From the NCBI RefSeq assembly GCF_023264855.1, contig NZ_JAHFUW010000013.1:1-64000 (forward strand): a stretch of 64,000 nucleotides of DNA, read 5' to 3'. Below the pieces are notes generated by a model, which worked only from the letters and a program-made list of their open reading frames with translations, was not told the DNA's origin and did not search any database. The stretch comes from Herbiconiux sp. GTDB taxonomy: Bacteria; Actinomycetota; Actinomycetes; Actinomycetales; Microbacteriaceae. Position numbers and translations under genes: made by a program. Position 1 is the stretch's first letter. The number at the start of each line of letters is the position of its first letter. Positions 50,443-58,731 of the stretch are shown in pieces.

Positions 50443-51133
50443 CGGGCACCTCCAAGGGGTCAGCGGCGGGATGGAGATGTGGATCGGGCAGGGGATGCGG
50501 ATCGGGCAGGCGGGGCGCATCGGGCAGCGGGCGCGGATCGAGCTGGTCACCGAGCGCGGTGGAGAGGCGTTTTCGGGCACGGGCCAGCCGTGACTTGACG
50601 GTGCCCTCGGGCACGTCGAGCAGTTCGGCCGCGGCCGAAGCGCTCAGCCCCTCGACCAGGCAGAGCACCAGCACCTCGCGGTCGCGGGCGGACAGCGTGG
50701 AGAACTCGGCGCGCATCCGCTCGTCGAGCTCAGCGCGGTCCAGGCGGTCGGCGACGTCGTCGGCGTGGTCGGGGTGCACGGCGGGCTCGGGCAGCCTCTC
50801 GAGCAGGGCGCCGTAACGGCGGCGCGAACGGGTGAGGTTGCGCGCCACGTTCGTAGTGGTGAGCAGCAACCAGCCGATGATCGACCCGTCGACCACGCGC
50901 ACCCGGTCGCGCAGGCGCCAGCACTCGAAGAACACCACCGCCGTCACCTCCTCCGCATCGTGCACCGAACCGGTCGCCTGCAGGGCCCGCCCGTAGACCC
51001 GCGCGTAGTGCGCATCGAACACCTGGCCGAACGCCCGACCGCCGCTCGCCTTGGCGGCGCGCCACAGCGCGGTCTCGTCGATCTCCCCGATGCCCACACC
51101 TAAGAATGTCCGCTCGGCACGGATCGGGTCCAT
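50426..51133 (-). CDS. ECF-type RNA polymerase sigma factor with a proline-rich tail
   Basis: A 235-residue sigma factor. Region 2 has FDAHYARVYGRALQATGSVH with AEEVTAVVFFECWRLRDRV; region 4 contains LSARDREVLVLCLVEGLSAS then AELLDVPEGTVKSRLARARK. After it comes a tail of about 40 residues built on LPDP/LPDA units. The start (ATG 51133) lacks a strong ribosome binding site; GTG 51097 is possible. The overlap with the membrane-protein gene suggests a sigma/anti-sigma pair. Confidence 0.82.
   Translation of the reverse strand: MDPIRAERTFLGVGIGEIDETALWRAAKASGGRAFGQVFDAHYARVYGRALQATGSVHDAEEVTAVVFFECWRLRDRVRVVDGSIIGWLLLTTTNVARNLTRSRRRYGALLERLPEPAVHPDHADDVADRLDRAELDERMRAEFSTLSARDREVLVLCLVEGLSASAAAELLDVPEGTVKSRLARARKRLSTALGDQLDPRPLPDAPRLPDPHPLPDPHLHPAADPLEVPDDARS
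50484..50537. repeat. Three 18-base tandem repeats in the sigma-factor tail
   Basis: ATCGGGCAGGGGATGCGG, ATCGGGCAGGCGGGGCGC and ATCGGGCAGCGGGCGCGG lie head to tail. They encode a six-residue proline repeat and sit just before the start of the anti-sigma-like gene. Confidence 0.8.
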
Positions 51134-51243
51134 CCGCCCCGAGATCGCCGGCCGGGTCGTGCGATCACGTGCTTACGGCAGGTTTTCGACGGGATCGCGC
51201 TACCCGGGTGGTGGTGGGAGCGCGCAGCCGCCAGCATGGAGTC

Positions 51244-52140
51244 ATGAGCGAGCAACCTGCGGTGAGCGTGCGAGGGCTGCGTAAGCAGTACGGGACGTTC
51301 ACGGCCGTGGACGGGATCGGGTTCGAGATCGCGCGGGGCGAGACGTTCGCGCTGCTCGGGCCGAACGGGGCCGGCAAGAGCACGACCGTCGAGATCCTCG
51401 AGGGCTACCGCGACCGCGACGCCGGCGAGGTGAGTGTGCTGGGGGTCGACCCGCAGCACGCGACGCTCGCCTGGAAGGCGCGCATCGGCATCGTGCTGCA
51501 GCAGACCGGCGAGAGCGGCACCGTGACCGTGCGCGAGCAGCTGAGTCACTTCGCGAGCCTGTACCCGCATCCGCGCGACATCGACGAGGTGATCGCCGCT
51601 GTGGGGCTCGAGGCGAAGGCCAAGACCCGCATCAAGGCGCTCTCCGGCGGCCAGCGACGGCGGGTGGATGTCGCCCTCGGCGTGATCGGCCGGCCCGAGC
51701 TGCTCTTTCTCGACGAGCCGACCACGGGTTTCGATCCCGAGGCCCGGCACCAGTTCTGGGAGCTCATCCGCTCGCTCTCGCGGGAGGGCACGACGATCGT
51801 GCTCACGACGCACTACCTCGACGAAGCGGCTCAGCTGAGCGATCGCGCGGCCGTGATCGCGGGCGGGCGGATGCTCGACATCGGTCCGGTCGACACGATC
51901 GGCTCCGAGCAGGCGCGGGTGCCGCTGGTGCGCTGGCGCGACGACTCCGGTCTGCACGAAGAGCGCACCCACGAACCCGCGCGGCTCGTCGCGCAGCTGG
52001 TGGCGGCGCAGGGCGAACCGGTCGAGCTGGAGGTGATCCGGCCGTCGCTGGAGGACGTGTACCTCGAGCTGGTCGGCAGCGCCGAGGCAGAAGAGGCCAC
52101 CGCGGGAGCCGCTGGAGCCGCGGCCGAGGTGACCGCATGA
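51244..52140 (+). CDS. ABC transporter ATPase (CcmA type), first pair
   Basis: A 298-residue ATPase. Walker A GPNGAGKST, signature LSGGQRRRVD, Walker B LLFLDEPTTGF with Q-loop LQQTGESG. The tail includes an acidic Ala/Glu-rich end. It overlaps the permease start by four bases. The ATG (51244) has GGAG very close, at two bases, and upstream GTG starts would add a divergent leader. It is likely an exporter; the substrate is unknown. Confidence 0.87.
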   Translation: MSEQPAVSVRGLRKQYGTFTAVDGIGFEIARGETFALLGPNGAGKSTTVEILEGYRDRDAGEVSVLGVDPQHATLAWKARIGIVLQQTGESGTVTVREQLSHFASLYPHPRDIDEVIAAVGLEAKAKTRIKALSGGQRRRVDVALGVIGRPELLFLDEPTTGFDPEARHQFWELIRSLSREGTTIVLTTHYLDEAAQLSDRAAVIAGGRMLDIGPVDTIGSEQARVPLVRWRDDSGLHEERTHEPARLVAQLVAAQGEPVELEVIRPSLEDVYLELVGSAEAEEATAGAAGAAAEVTA

Positions 52141-53009
52141 GCGCCCAGACGGATGCGCGCGCGGCCGCCGGCCGATCCGGAACCGCGTTCGGCCCCCTGC
52201 GGGCGCTGCGACTCGGCGCCGCCCGGATCGTCTACGAGACGCGGCTCTACTTCCGCGCCGGCGACACGGTGTTCTTCACGTTCCTGTTCCCCGTGGTGCT
52301 GCTGGGCATCTTCTCGGTGGCCTTCGACGGGCTCGGCAACGTGGGCACGAACGCCGACGGCAGCGGCGGCATCAGCCAGGCCGCCTACTACCTGCCCGGC
52401 ATGATCGCCGCCGGCATCCTGCTGAGCGGGGTGCAGAACCTCGGCGTCGACATCGCGGTGGAGCGAGGCGACGGCACCCTCAAGCGCCTCGCGGGCACTC
52501 CCCTGCCGGTGCTGTCGTACTTCATCGGCAAGATGGGGCAGGTGCTCGTCACCTCGGCGGCGCAGGTCGTCTTGTTGCTGCTGCTCGCGCGATTCGCGTT
52601 CGGGGTGCAGCTGCCCGCCGATCCGCAGCACTGGATCACGTTCCTCTGGGTGTACCTGCTCGGCATCGTGACCGCCGCCGTGCTGGGCATCGCGATCTCG
52701 CGGCTGCCCCGCAGCGGCAAGAGCGCCTCGGCCGTGATCATCCCTCCGCTGCTGATTCTGCAGTTCATCTCGGGCGTCTACCTCAGCTTCGCGCTGATGC
52801 CCGAGTGGCTGCAGAACATCGCGAGCGTCTTTCCGCTCAAGTGGATCGCGCAGGGGATGCGCGCGGCGCTGCTGCCGGAATCGTTCGCCTCGGCCGAGCA
52901 GGGTGGCGACTGGAACCTCGTAGGCGTGGCGACCGCGCTCGGCATCTGGCTGGTGGCGGGGCTGATCCTGTGCCGCGTGACCTTCCGCTGGATCCGCAAG
53001 GACAGCTAG
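52137..53009 (+). CDS. ABC-2 type permease, first pair
   Basis: A 290-residue permease with six TM segments after a 40-residue leader. The ABC-2 core is visible in YYLPGMIAAGILLSGVQNLG and KRLAGTPLPVLSYFIGKMGQ, and ends CRVTFRWIRKDS. It pairs with the ATPase before it. The next gene is convergent at 53034. Confidence 0.87.
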   Translation: MSAQTDARAAAGRSGTAFGPLRALRLGAARIVYETRLYFRAGDTVFFTFLFPVVLLGIFSVAFDGLGNVGTNADGSGGISQAAYYLPGMIAAGILLSGVQNLGVDIAVERGDGTLKRLAGTPLPVLSYFIGKMGQVLVTSAAQVVLLLLLARFAFGVQLPADPQHWITFLWVYLLGIVTAAVLGIAISRLPRSGKSASAVIIPPLLILQFISGVYLSFALMPEWLQNIASVFPLKWIAQGMRAALLPESFASAEQGGDWNLVGVATALGIWLVAGLILCRVTFRWIRKDS

Positions 53010-53033
53010 GCCTGCCCGACCGCGTCGAAGGCG

Positions 53034-53795
53034 CTAGGCGTTCTCCTTGCGGAACGTGCGGGTGCCGACGTAGAGGCCCAGGGCGAAGAGCACGATCGTC
53101 CAGATCACGCCCCACATGGTGGTGAGGGTGAAGAAGTTGCCGAGGAACAGCTCGCGGATGGCGTTCACGATGTACTTCGTGGGCATGAAGTCGGAGACCG
53201 TCTGCAGCCACTGCGGCCCCATGGTCATCGGCAGCAGGATGCCCGAGAGCAGCAGCACCGGCAGGGCGATGCTGTTGATCACCGGAGCCATCACGTCTTC
53301 GCTCTTCGTGGTGAGGGCGAGGGCGTTGGATGCCGCGGCGCAGGCCGCACCGAGCAGCACCGTGAGGATGAGGCCGAACACCATGCCGAGGATGGAGCCG
53401 GTGAGACCGAACAGGAACGCCAGCCCGATCAGCACGATGCCCTGCACGAACAGCTGCAGCACATCGCGCAGGATGCGCCCGAGCAGCAGCGCGGTGCGGC
53501 TGGCCGGCGTGACCCGCTCGGCCTCGATCACGCCCGCCCGCCACTCGGCGATGAGGCCGAAGCCGGCGAACAGGGCGCCGAAGAGGCCCAGCTGCACCAG
53601 CAGGCCAGGCACGAACAGCGTGTAGGCGTTCTGCGCCCCGAGCTGCGCGGCGATCGGCTCGAGCAGCGGGCCGAACAGCACCAGGTACAGGATCGGCTGC
53701 ACGAGGCCGATGATGACCCAGGCAGGGTTGCGCAGCGCCATCCGGAGCTGACGGCGGAAGACGATGACGGTCTCTCTCCAGAACGATCCACGCAT
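53034..53795 (-). CDS. ABC-2 type permease, DrrB-like
   Basis: A 253-residue permease of six helices, closest to DrrB. Start MRGSFWRETVIVFRRQLRMA; VPGLLVQLGLFGALFAGFGL and EAERVTPASRTALLLGRILR are the conserved DrrB-type segments. Two bases separate it from the DrrA-like ATPase stop, so the genes are co-transcribed. Confidence 0.87.
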   Translation of the reverse strand: MRGSFWRETVIVFRRQLRMALRNPAWVIIGLVQPILYLVLFGPLLEPIAAQLGAQNAYTLFVPGLLVQLGLFGALFAGFGLIAEWRAGVIEAERVTPASRTALLLGRILRDVLQLFVQGIVLIGLAFLFGLTGSILGMVFGLILTVLLGAACAAASNALALTTKSEDVMAPVINSIALPVLLLSGILLPMTMGPQWLQTVSDFMPTKYIVNAIRELFLGNFFTLTTMWGVIWTIVLFALGLYVGTRTFRKENA

Positions 53796-53797
53796 GA

Positions 53798-54763
53798 CTA
53801 GGCATCCTCTCGGAGGGAGCGGCCGGTGAGGTCGAGGAACACGTCGTCGAGGGTGGGGCGGCGCACCTCGAGCGACTCGAGGGAGATGCCCGCTGCATCC
53901 AGTTCGCGGATGAGGCCGGCGATCTTGGTGCCGGATTCGCGCACCCGGGCACTGACCCCGGCGCCGTCGGTGGTGAGCTCGGCATCGGCGATGCCGCCGA
54001 GCAGTTCGGCCGTGCGGGCGGCCTGCTCGGTGTCGCCGACGACGAGCTGCACCAGGTCGCCCGACACCTGGCGCTTCAGCGCATCGGGGGTGTCGCTGGC
54101 CACGATCGTGCCGTGGTCGATGACGAGGATGCGGTCGCAGAGCGCATCGGCCTCGTCGAGGTAGTGCGTGGTGAGGAAGACGGTGGAGCCGAGGTTGGTG
54201 CGGAGGTCGGCGATGTGCGTCCAGAGGTTCGCCCTGGCCTGCGGATCGAGACCCGTGGTCGGCTCGTCGAGGAACACCAGCTTCGGGTCGTGCACGAGGC
54301 CCATGGCAATGTCGAGCCGGCGTCGCTGGCCGCCGGACATGGCGCGGGGCTCGCGCGTCCAGAGGCCCTCGAGGTCGAGCTGGCCGAAGAGCTCGCGGCC
54401 GCGGGCCTCGGCCTGCTGCTTGCTGATGCCGTAGAGCATGCCGTGATCCATGATCTCCTCGCCGGCGCGCGCCTCGGGCGAGGTGCTGCCGCTCTGCGAG
54501 ACGTAACCGATGCTGCGGCGCACCTGCTGCGACTGCGTGGCCACGTCGAAGCCGGCCACCGTGGCCGAGCCGGCGGTGGGTTTGAGGAGGGTGGTGAGCA
54601 TCCGGAGCGTCGTCGTCTTTCCGGCGCCGTTCGGGCCCAGGAAGCCGACGATCTCGCCCTCGGCCACGTCGATGTCGACACCGGCGACGGCCTTCACCTC
54701 GACCTTCTCCTTGCCCTTGCCGCGCCCCGCGAACGTACGGGCGAGGCCTCGTGCGTGAATCAC
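53798..54763 (-). CDS. ABC ATPase, DrrA-like (daunorubicin-resistance type)
   Basis: A 321-residue ATPase with GPNGAGKTTTLRML (Walker A), signature AMSGGQRRRLD, Walker B LVFLDEPTTGLDPQ, and the C-terminal extension of the DrrA group (LEVRRPTLDDVFLDLTGRSL). It starts with GTG at 54763 and is divergent from the PadR-type regulator. The palindrome at 54810 lies in the shared gap, so it is the likely target of that regulator. It probably exports a hydrophobic compound. Confidence 0.9.
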   Translation of the reverse strand: MIHARGLARTFAGRGKGKEKVEVKAVAGVDIDVAEGEIVGFLGPNGAGKTTTLRMLTTLLKPTAGSATVAGFDVATQSQQVRRSIGYVSQSGSTSPEARAGEEIMDHGMLYGISKQQAEARGRELFGQLDLEGLWTREPRAMSGGQRRRLDIAMGLVHDPKLVFLDEPTTGLDPQARANLWTHIADLRTNLGSTVFLTTHYLDEADALCDRILVIDHGTIVASDTPDALKRQVSGDLVQLVVGDTEQAARTAELLGGIADAELTTDGAGVSARVRESGTKIAGLIRELDAAGISLESLEVRRPTLDDVFLDLTGRSLREDA

Positions 54764-54809
54764 CTGGTCTCCTTCGGTCGGCGTTTTCGGCGCGTGCGAT
54801 CGCGTCCAT

Positions 54810-54825
54810 TATTCAAACTTGAATA
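54810..54825. promoter_or_regulatory. Candidate PadR operator
   Basis: TATTCAA and TTGAATA form a perfect palindrome around AC in the divergent gap between the DrrA-like and padR-like genes. Confidence 0.7.
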
Positions 54826-54863
54826 GGTGCTGTCAAGAGCTGGAGAAGGTCCATGCGCGCTCA

Positions 54864-54869
54864 TATACT
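54864..54869 (+). promoter_or_regulatory. -10 element of the PadR gene (leaderless)
   Basis: TATACT lies six bases before the ATG at 54876, so transcription should begin at or next to the start codon. This makes a leaderless mRNA; no ribosome binding site is seen within 15 bases. The -35 is weak. Confidence 0.65.
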
Positions 54870-54875
54870 CGGGCC

Positions 54876-55583
54876 ATGGCCACCCTGACGACCCGTGCCC
54901 TGCTGCTGGGTGTGGTGACCCTGTTCGAGCCGGCCAACGGGTACCAGCTGCGGCGCGAACTGCTGTCGTGGGGTGTGGAGGACTGGGCGCACATCAAGCC
55001 GGGGTCGATCTACTCGATGCTGTCGACGTTCGCCAAGCAGGGGCTGATCGAGCGCCACGACCTCGCCGAGGGCGAGGCGGCGGGGGGTGAGGGCGCTGGG
55101 GGCGCGGGCGCCGGGCGCACCGTCGCCGTGTACACGATGTCGGATGCCGGCCGCACCGAGCTGAACCGGCTGCTGACCGAGGCGGTGCTGACCGTGAACG
55201 CGATGGATCCCTCGGCGTTCCGGGTGGCGCTGAGCCTCGCGCCGCTGATGCCGCGCGACGAGATGGTCGCCGCGCTGCGGGCGCGCTCGGCGACCGCGGC
55301 CGCGGCGTGCGAGGCACTGCTGGAGAAGATCGGCTTCGTGGCCCGCGGCTTCGCGCCGCCCCACGTGGCGCACAGCCTCGAGCTCGAGCTTCGGCTGATC
55401 GAGACCGAGCGCGGCTGGCTGGAGGGCTACCTCGCCACAATCGAGGCGGGCGGGCTGGTGTTCGCGGGCGAGGCGGACTGGGCCTGGACTCCCCCGGCCG
55501 ACGACGCCGGCTGGCAGATGGTGGGCGAGTCGGCCCGCTACCGCGAACAGATCGAGGCCGGCGGTTCAGAAGTGCAGAAATAA
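54876..55583 (+). CDS. PadR-family transcriptional regulator
   Basis: A 235-residue regulator. The N-terminal winged helix is TLTTRALLLGVVTLFEPANG, then YQLRRELLSWGVEDWAHIKP and GSIYSMLSTFAKQGLIERHD; a Gly/Ala-rich insert lies in the wing (near residues 70-80). The C-terminal helical region pairs dimers. The ATG at 54876 is 6 bases after a -10, so the mRNA is leaderless. It is divergent from the DrrA/DrrB-like genes, which it most likely controls. Confidence 0.85.
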   Translation: MATLTTRALLLGVVTLFEPANGYQLRRELLSWGVEDWAHIKPGSIYSMLSTFAKQGLIERHDLAEGEAAGGEGAGGAGAGRTVAVYTMSDAGRTELNRLLTEAVLTVNAMDPSAFRVALSLAPLMPRDEMVAALRARSATAAAACEALLEKIGFVARGFAPPHVAHSLELELRLIETERGWLEGYLATIEAGGLVFAGEADWAWTPPADDAGWQMVGESARYREQIEAGGSEVQK

Positions 55584-55639
55584 CGCAGACCGACGCTGTA
55601 TATGGGGTCGGTCGGCGTTATTTCTGCAGTTCTGAACCG
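55562..55639. terminator. Very long hairpin between padR and murB genes
   Basis: Arms 55562-55594 and 55607-55639 pair over 33 positions with two mismatches by eye, around a 12-base loop. The left arm overlaps the last codons of the padR-like gene; the right arm ends ten bases before the murB stop. Probably a bidirectional terminator, though unusually long. Confidence 0.72.
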
Positions 55640-55649
55640 AACAGGCGCC

Positions 55650-56828
55650 TCAGAGGGCGTGGCCGAGGAAGACCGGCTCGGGCTGCAGCAGCACGCCGAA
55701 CTCGGCGAGCACGCGGCCCTGCACGAAGCGGGCGAGTTCGGCGATGTCGGCGGCCGTTCCGGCGCCGGTCGCGGCCGCCGTGTTCACCAGCGCGAGCGTG
55801 TGCTTCGACGAGATCGCCGCGGTGGAGCCGGGCAGGGCGAAGCCCTTGCGGATGCCGGCGTGCTCGATCAGCCACGCCGCGCTGAGCTTGACGTGGTACT
55901 CCGGCGGAGCGGGCTGCGCGCTGCGGTCGCCGTCGAGCGCGATCTCCATGCCGTCTTCGAGCGGGATGACCTGGTCGGCCTCCTCGGGCTCGATCTGCCA
56001 GCGCGGCGCCGTCGCGGGCAGCGTGCGCGCGAAGTGCTCGGTGACGACCGGGTTGGTGAAGAACGAGCCGGCACTGACGGAGTCGGGGTCGGCGGCGTCC
56101 AGCACCATGCCCTTGGAGGCGCGCAGCCAGAGCACGGCCCGGCGCACCTCGGCCAGGGGCAGGCGTTGGCCCACCTCGATGCCGAGCGCCCCGGCCAGCT
56201 GGGCGTAGGCGACGGGCTCGCTGAGCGGCTCGGCGGCGGCTCCTGCCCCGGATGCCTCCGCCGCGGCATCCCGCAGCTCGAAGGTCACCGACAGCACCAC
56301 GCCGCGCCGGCCGCGCTTGAAGACGGAGCTGCGGTAGCCGAGTTCGAGCTCGTCACGCGTGAGACGCTGCACCTCGCCGCTCGCCTCGTCGAGGAAGTCG
56401 AGCGACACGATCGCCGATGCGACCTCCTGCCCGTACGCACCGATGTTCTGGATCGGCGCCGCCCCCACCGAGCCGGGGATGCCCGACAGGGCCTCCACCC
56501 CGCTCAAGCCGTTCTCGACGGTGTGCCGCACGAAGTCGTCCCAGGGCTCACCGGCCTGCACGCGCAGACGCACGAAGCCCACCTTGGCCATCACGGGGGC
56601 GATGCCCCGGGTGGCGACGCGGATGACCGTTCCCTCGAAGCCCTCGTCGCCGACGACCACGTTCGAACCGCCGCCGAGCACGAACCAGTCGTCCTCATCG
56701 GCCCACACCCCGCGGGCGAGGTCGAGCAGCTGCTGCTCGGTGGTCGCCTCGACCAGCCGTTCCGCGGGGCCACCGACCTGCAGGGTCGTGAAGCGCGAGA
56801 GCGGCACGGCCGCGGCGGCCTCGGTCAT
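55650..56828 (-). CDS. murB: UDP-N-acetylenolpyruvoylglucosamine reductase
   Basis: A 392-residue FAD enzyme of peptidoglycan precursor synthesis, reducing UDP-GlcNAc-enolpyruvate to UDP-MurNAc with NADPH. FTTLQVGGPAERLVEATTEQ and VLGGGSNVVVGDEGFEGTVI form the FAD domain; GIPGSVGAAPIQNIGAYGQE and YRSSVFKRG the substrate part; SAGSFFTNPVV carries the catalytic serine. The insert around residue 200 is Ala/Glu-rich. It overlaps the HadB-like gene by four bases. Confidence 0.96.
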   Translation of the reverse strand: MTEAAAAVPLSRFTTLQVGGPAERLVEATTEQQLLDLARGVWADEDDWFVLGGGSNVVVGDEGFEGTVIRVATRGIAPVMAKVGFVRLRVQAGEPWDDFVRHTVENGLSGVEALSGIPGSVGAAPIQNIGAYGQEVASAIVSLDFLDEASGEVQRLTRDELELGYRSSVFKRGRRGVVLSVTFELRDAAAEASGAGAAAEPLSEPVAYAQLAGALGIEVGQRLPLAEVRRAVLWLRASKGMVLDAADPDSVSAGSFFTNPVVTEHFARTLPATAPRWQIEPEEADQVIPLEDGMEIALDGDRSAQPAPPEYHVKLSAAWLIEHAGIRKGFALPGSTAAISSKHTLALVNTAAATGAGTAADIAELARFVQGRVLAEFGVLLQPEPVFLGHAL

Positions 56829-57283
56829 GGCAGCCGTACGCGCAGCTGGGCCTTGCCCAGCACGGTCTGCTCGGCGGCGCTGACCGTGAGGTCGATGCGC
56901 GCGGTTCCCGCGGCCTCGTCGAGCTGGCCGATCTTCGCGACGACCGTGATCTCGGCACCGGTCTCGGGGTCGACCACCACGGGGCGCGTGAAGCGCACGC
57001 CGTACTCGGTGAGCCGCGACGGGTCGCCCAGCCACTGCAGCACCGGCTGAACCGCCAGGCCCATGGTGAGCATCCCGTGCGCGAGCACACCGGGCAGGCC
57101 CACCGAGGCGGCCACGTCGTCGCGGTAGTGGATGGCGTTGAAGTCTCCGGATGCGCCCGCGTAGCGCACGAGCGAGTCGCGGGTGAGCGGGTAACGGCCC
57201 TCGGCCACCACCTGGCCCACCTCGTAGCGGTGCACGGTCGCGCCCTCGCCGAACCCGGCCTCGTCCGCTGCCTCGCCGCTCAT
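56825..57283 (-). CDS. MaoC-like (R)-hydroxyacyl dehydratase, HadB-like
   Basis: A 152-residue hotdog-fold protein. YAGASGDFNAIHYRDDVAAS is the hydratase 2 motif with the catalytic Asp and His; LPGVLAHGMLTMGLAVQP follows. In mycobacteria the HadA/HadB pair dehydrates fatty acyl-ACP in FAS-II; here it lies beside the HadA-like gene and murB. A role in fatty-acid or polyketide metabolism is likely, but the exact substrate is not clear. Confidence 0.85.
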   Translation of the reverse strand: MSGEAADEAGFGEGATVHRYEVGQVVAEGRYPLTRDSLVRYAGASGDFNAIHYRDDVAASVGLPGVLAHGMLTMGLAVQPVLQWLGDPSRLTEYGVRFTRPVVVDPETGAEITVVAKIGQLDEAAGTARIDLTVSAAEQTVLGKAQLRVRLP

Positions 57284-57726
57284 GCGTCGGCCCGCACGAC
57301 GAGGGTGGCCACGGCGGTGACGACGGGCTCGCCCGCCGCATCCTGGATCTCGGTCTCGGCCGTCAGCATGGCGTTGCCTCCCAGGCTCTTGATGCTCGTG
57401 ACACGCAGCCGCGCGGTGAGCTCGTCGCCCGCCACGATCGGGCGGGTCGAGATGAAGCGCTGCTCGCCGTGCACCACGTCTTCGACCACGAACCCGGCGT
57501 CGCCGTCGGCGAACAGCTGGTCGAGGGTGAGCTGCTGCACGACCACCGCGAAGGTGGGCGGGGCCACCAGATCGGCGTGGCCGGCAGAGCGGGCCGCCTC
57601 GACGTTGAAGGACACCGGATCGGTCGCGAACACGGCACGGGCGAACTCGCGCACCTTCTCGCGGCCGACCAGGTACGGACTCGTCTTCGCGAACACGCGT
57701 TCGGTGAGTTCTGGGTTCACTGGCAC
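57280..57726 (-). CDS. MaoC N-terminal-like dehydratase, HadA-like
   Basis: A 148-residue hotdog protein lacking the full catalytic motif of its neighbour. FARAVFATDPVSFNVEAARS and LVAPPTFAVVVQQLTLDQLF match the FAS1-type dehydratase N-domain; GEQRFISTRPIVAGDELTAR completes it. It would partner HadB-like as a heterodimer. The GTG at 57726 is used; a GTG two codons later is possible. Confidence 0.82.
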   Translation of the reverse strand: MPVNPELTERVFAKTSPYLVGREKVREFARAVFATDPVSFNVEAARSAGHADLVAPPTFAVVVQQLTLDQLFADGDAGFVVEDVVHGEQRFISTRPIVAGDELTARLRVTSIKSLGGNAMLTAETEIQDAAGEPVVTAVATLVVRADA

Positions 57727-57791
57727 GTCTCCAGTCTACGGAGGGGTGACCCGTGAGCGGCGGGCATCCGCTCGTCCAGTAGGGTCGGAGG

Positions 57792-58727
57792 GTGCGACTC
57801 GGTGTACTCGATGTGGGATCCAACACGGTTCATCTGATCGTCGTCGACGCGCATCCGGGGGCCCGGCCCGTGCCGGCCGCCTCGCACAAGTCCGTGTTGC
57901 GGCTGATGCGCTACCTGCAGCCCGACGGCAGCATCAGCGAAGAGGGCGTGCGCGCGATCGTCGAGGCGATCGCCGCGGCCACCGAGGTCGCTCGCCGTGA
58001 GGGCATCGAGGAGTTGCTGCCGATGGCCACCTCGGCGCTGCGCGAAGCGGCGAACGGCGAGGCGGTGCTCGCGCGGATCGAGGCCGAGACCGGCGTCAAG
58101 CTCGGCGTGCTCACCGGTGAGGACGAGGGGCGCCTGACGTTCCTGGCGATCCGGCGCTGGTACGGCTGGTCGTCGGGCAACATCCTGCTGTTCGACATCG
58201 GCGGCGGTTCGCTGGAGATCGCGGCGGGCTCGGACGAGTATCCCGAGGTCGCCGTGTCGCTGCCGCTCGGGGCCGGGCGCACGACGATCCAGTTCTTCCC
58301 CGACGATCCGCCGACGCCCGAGCAGATGCTCGAGTTGCGCGCGCACTCGCGGGCCGTGATGCGGGCGGATGCTCTGCCGCTGTTCGCCGCGCTGCCTCCT
58401 TTCCAGCACGTGGTCGGCTCGTCGAAGACGATCCGTTCGCTGGCCCGGCTCGCGGGCTCGACCCGGCCGAATCCGTCCGGCTCCGGCGAGCCGACGGTCA
58501 CGCTGCGCCGCGCCGACCTCAAGGACTGGATCCCGCGGCTCGGGCAGATCCCGGCCGAGGCCCGTCAGGCGCTGCCCGGCATCACGCCCGACCGCACCTT
58601 CCAGATCGTGGCCGGCGCCGTGGTGCTGCACTCGGTGATGAAGCTCTACGACGTGGAGGAGCTCGAGGTGTCGCCGTGGGCGCTGCGCGAGGGTATCCTG
58701 CTGCGCTACCTCGACGGCCTCGGCTGA
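57792..58727 (+). CDS. Ppx/GppA-family phosphatase
   Basis: A 311-residue member of the ASKHA superfamily, exopolyphosphatase or pppGpp phosphatase. GVLDVGSNTVHLIVVDAHPG is the first phosphate-binding loop and LLFDIGGGSLEIAAG the second, with ATSALREAANGEAVLARIE typical. It lacks a C-terminal HD domain, like actinobacterial Ppx1-type proteins. Start GTG at 57792. The next gene is convergent four bases away. Confidence 0.9.
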   Translation: MRLGVLDVGSNTVHLIVVDAHPGARPVPAASHKSVLRLMRYLQPDGSISEEGVRAIVEAIAAATEVARREGIEELLPMATSALREAANGEAVLARIEAETGVKLGVLTGEDEGRLTFLAIRRWYGWSSGNILLFDIGGGSLEIAAGSDEYPEVAVSLPLGAGRTTIQFFPDDPPTPEQMLELRAHSRAVMRADALPLFAALPPFQHVVGSSKTIRSLARLAGSTRPNPSGSGEPTVTLRRADLKDWIPRLGQIPAEARQALPGITPDRTFQIVAGAVVLHSVMKLYDVEELEVSPWALREGILLRYLDGLG

Positions 58728-58731
58728 GCTG

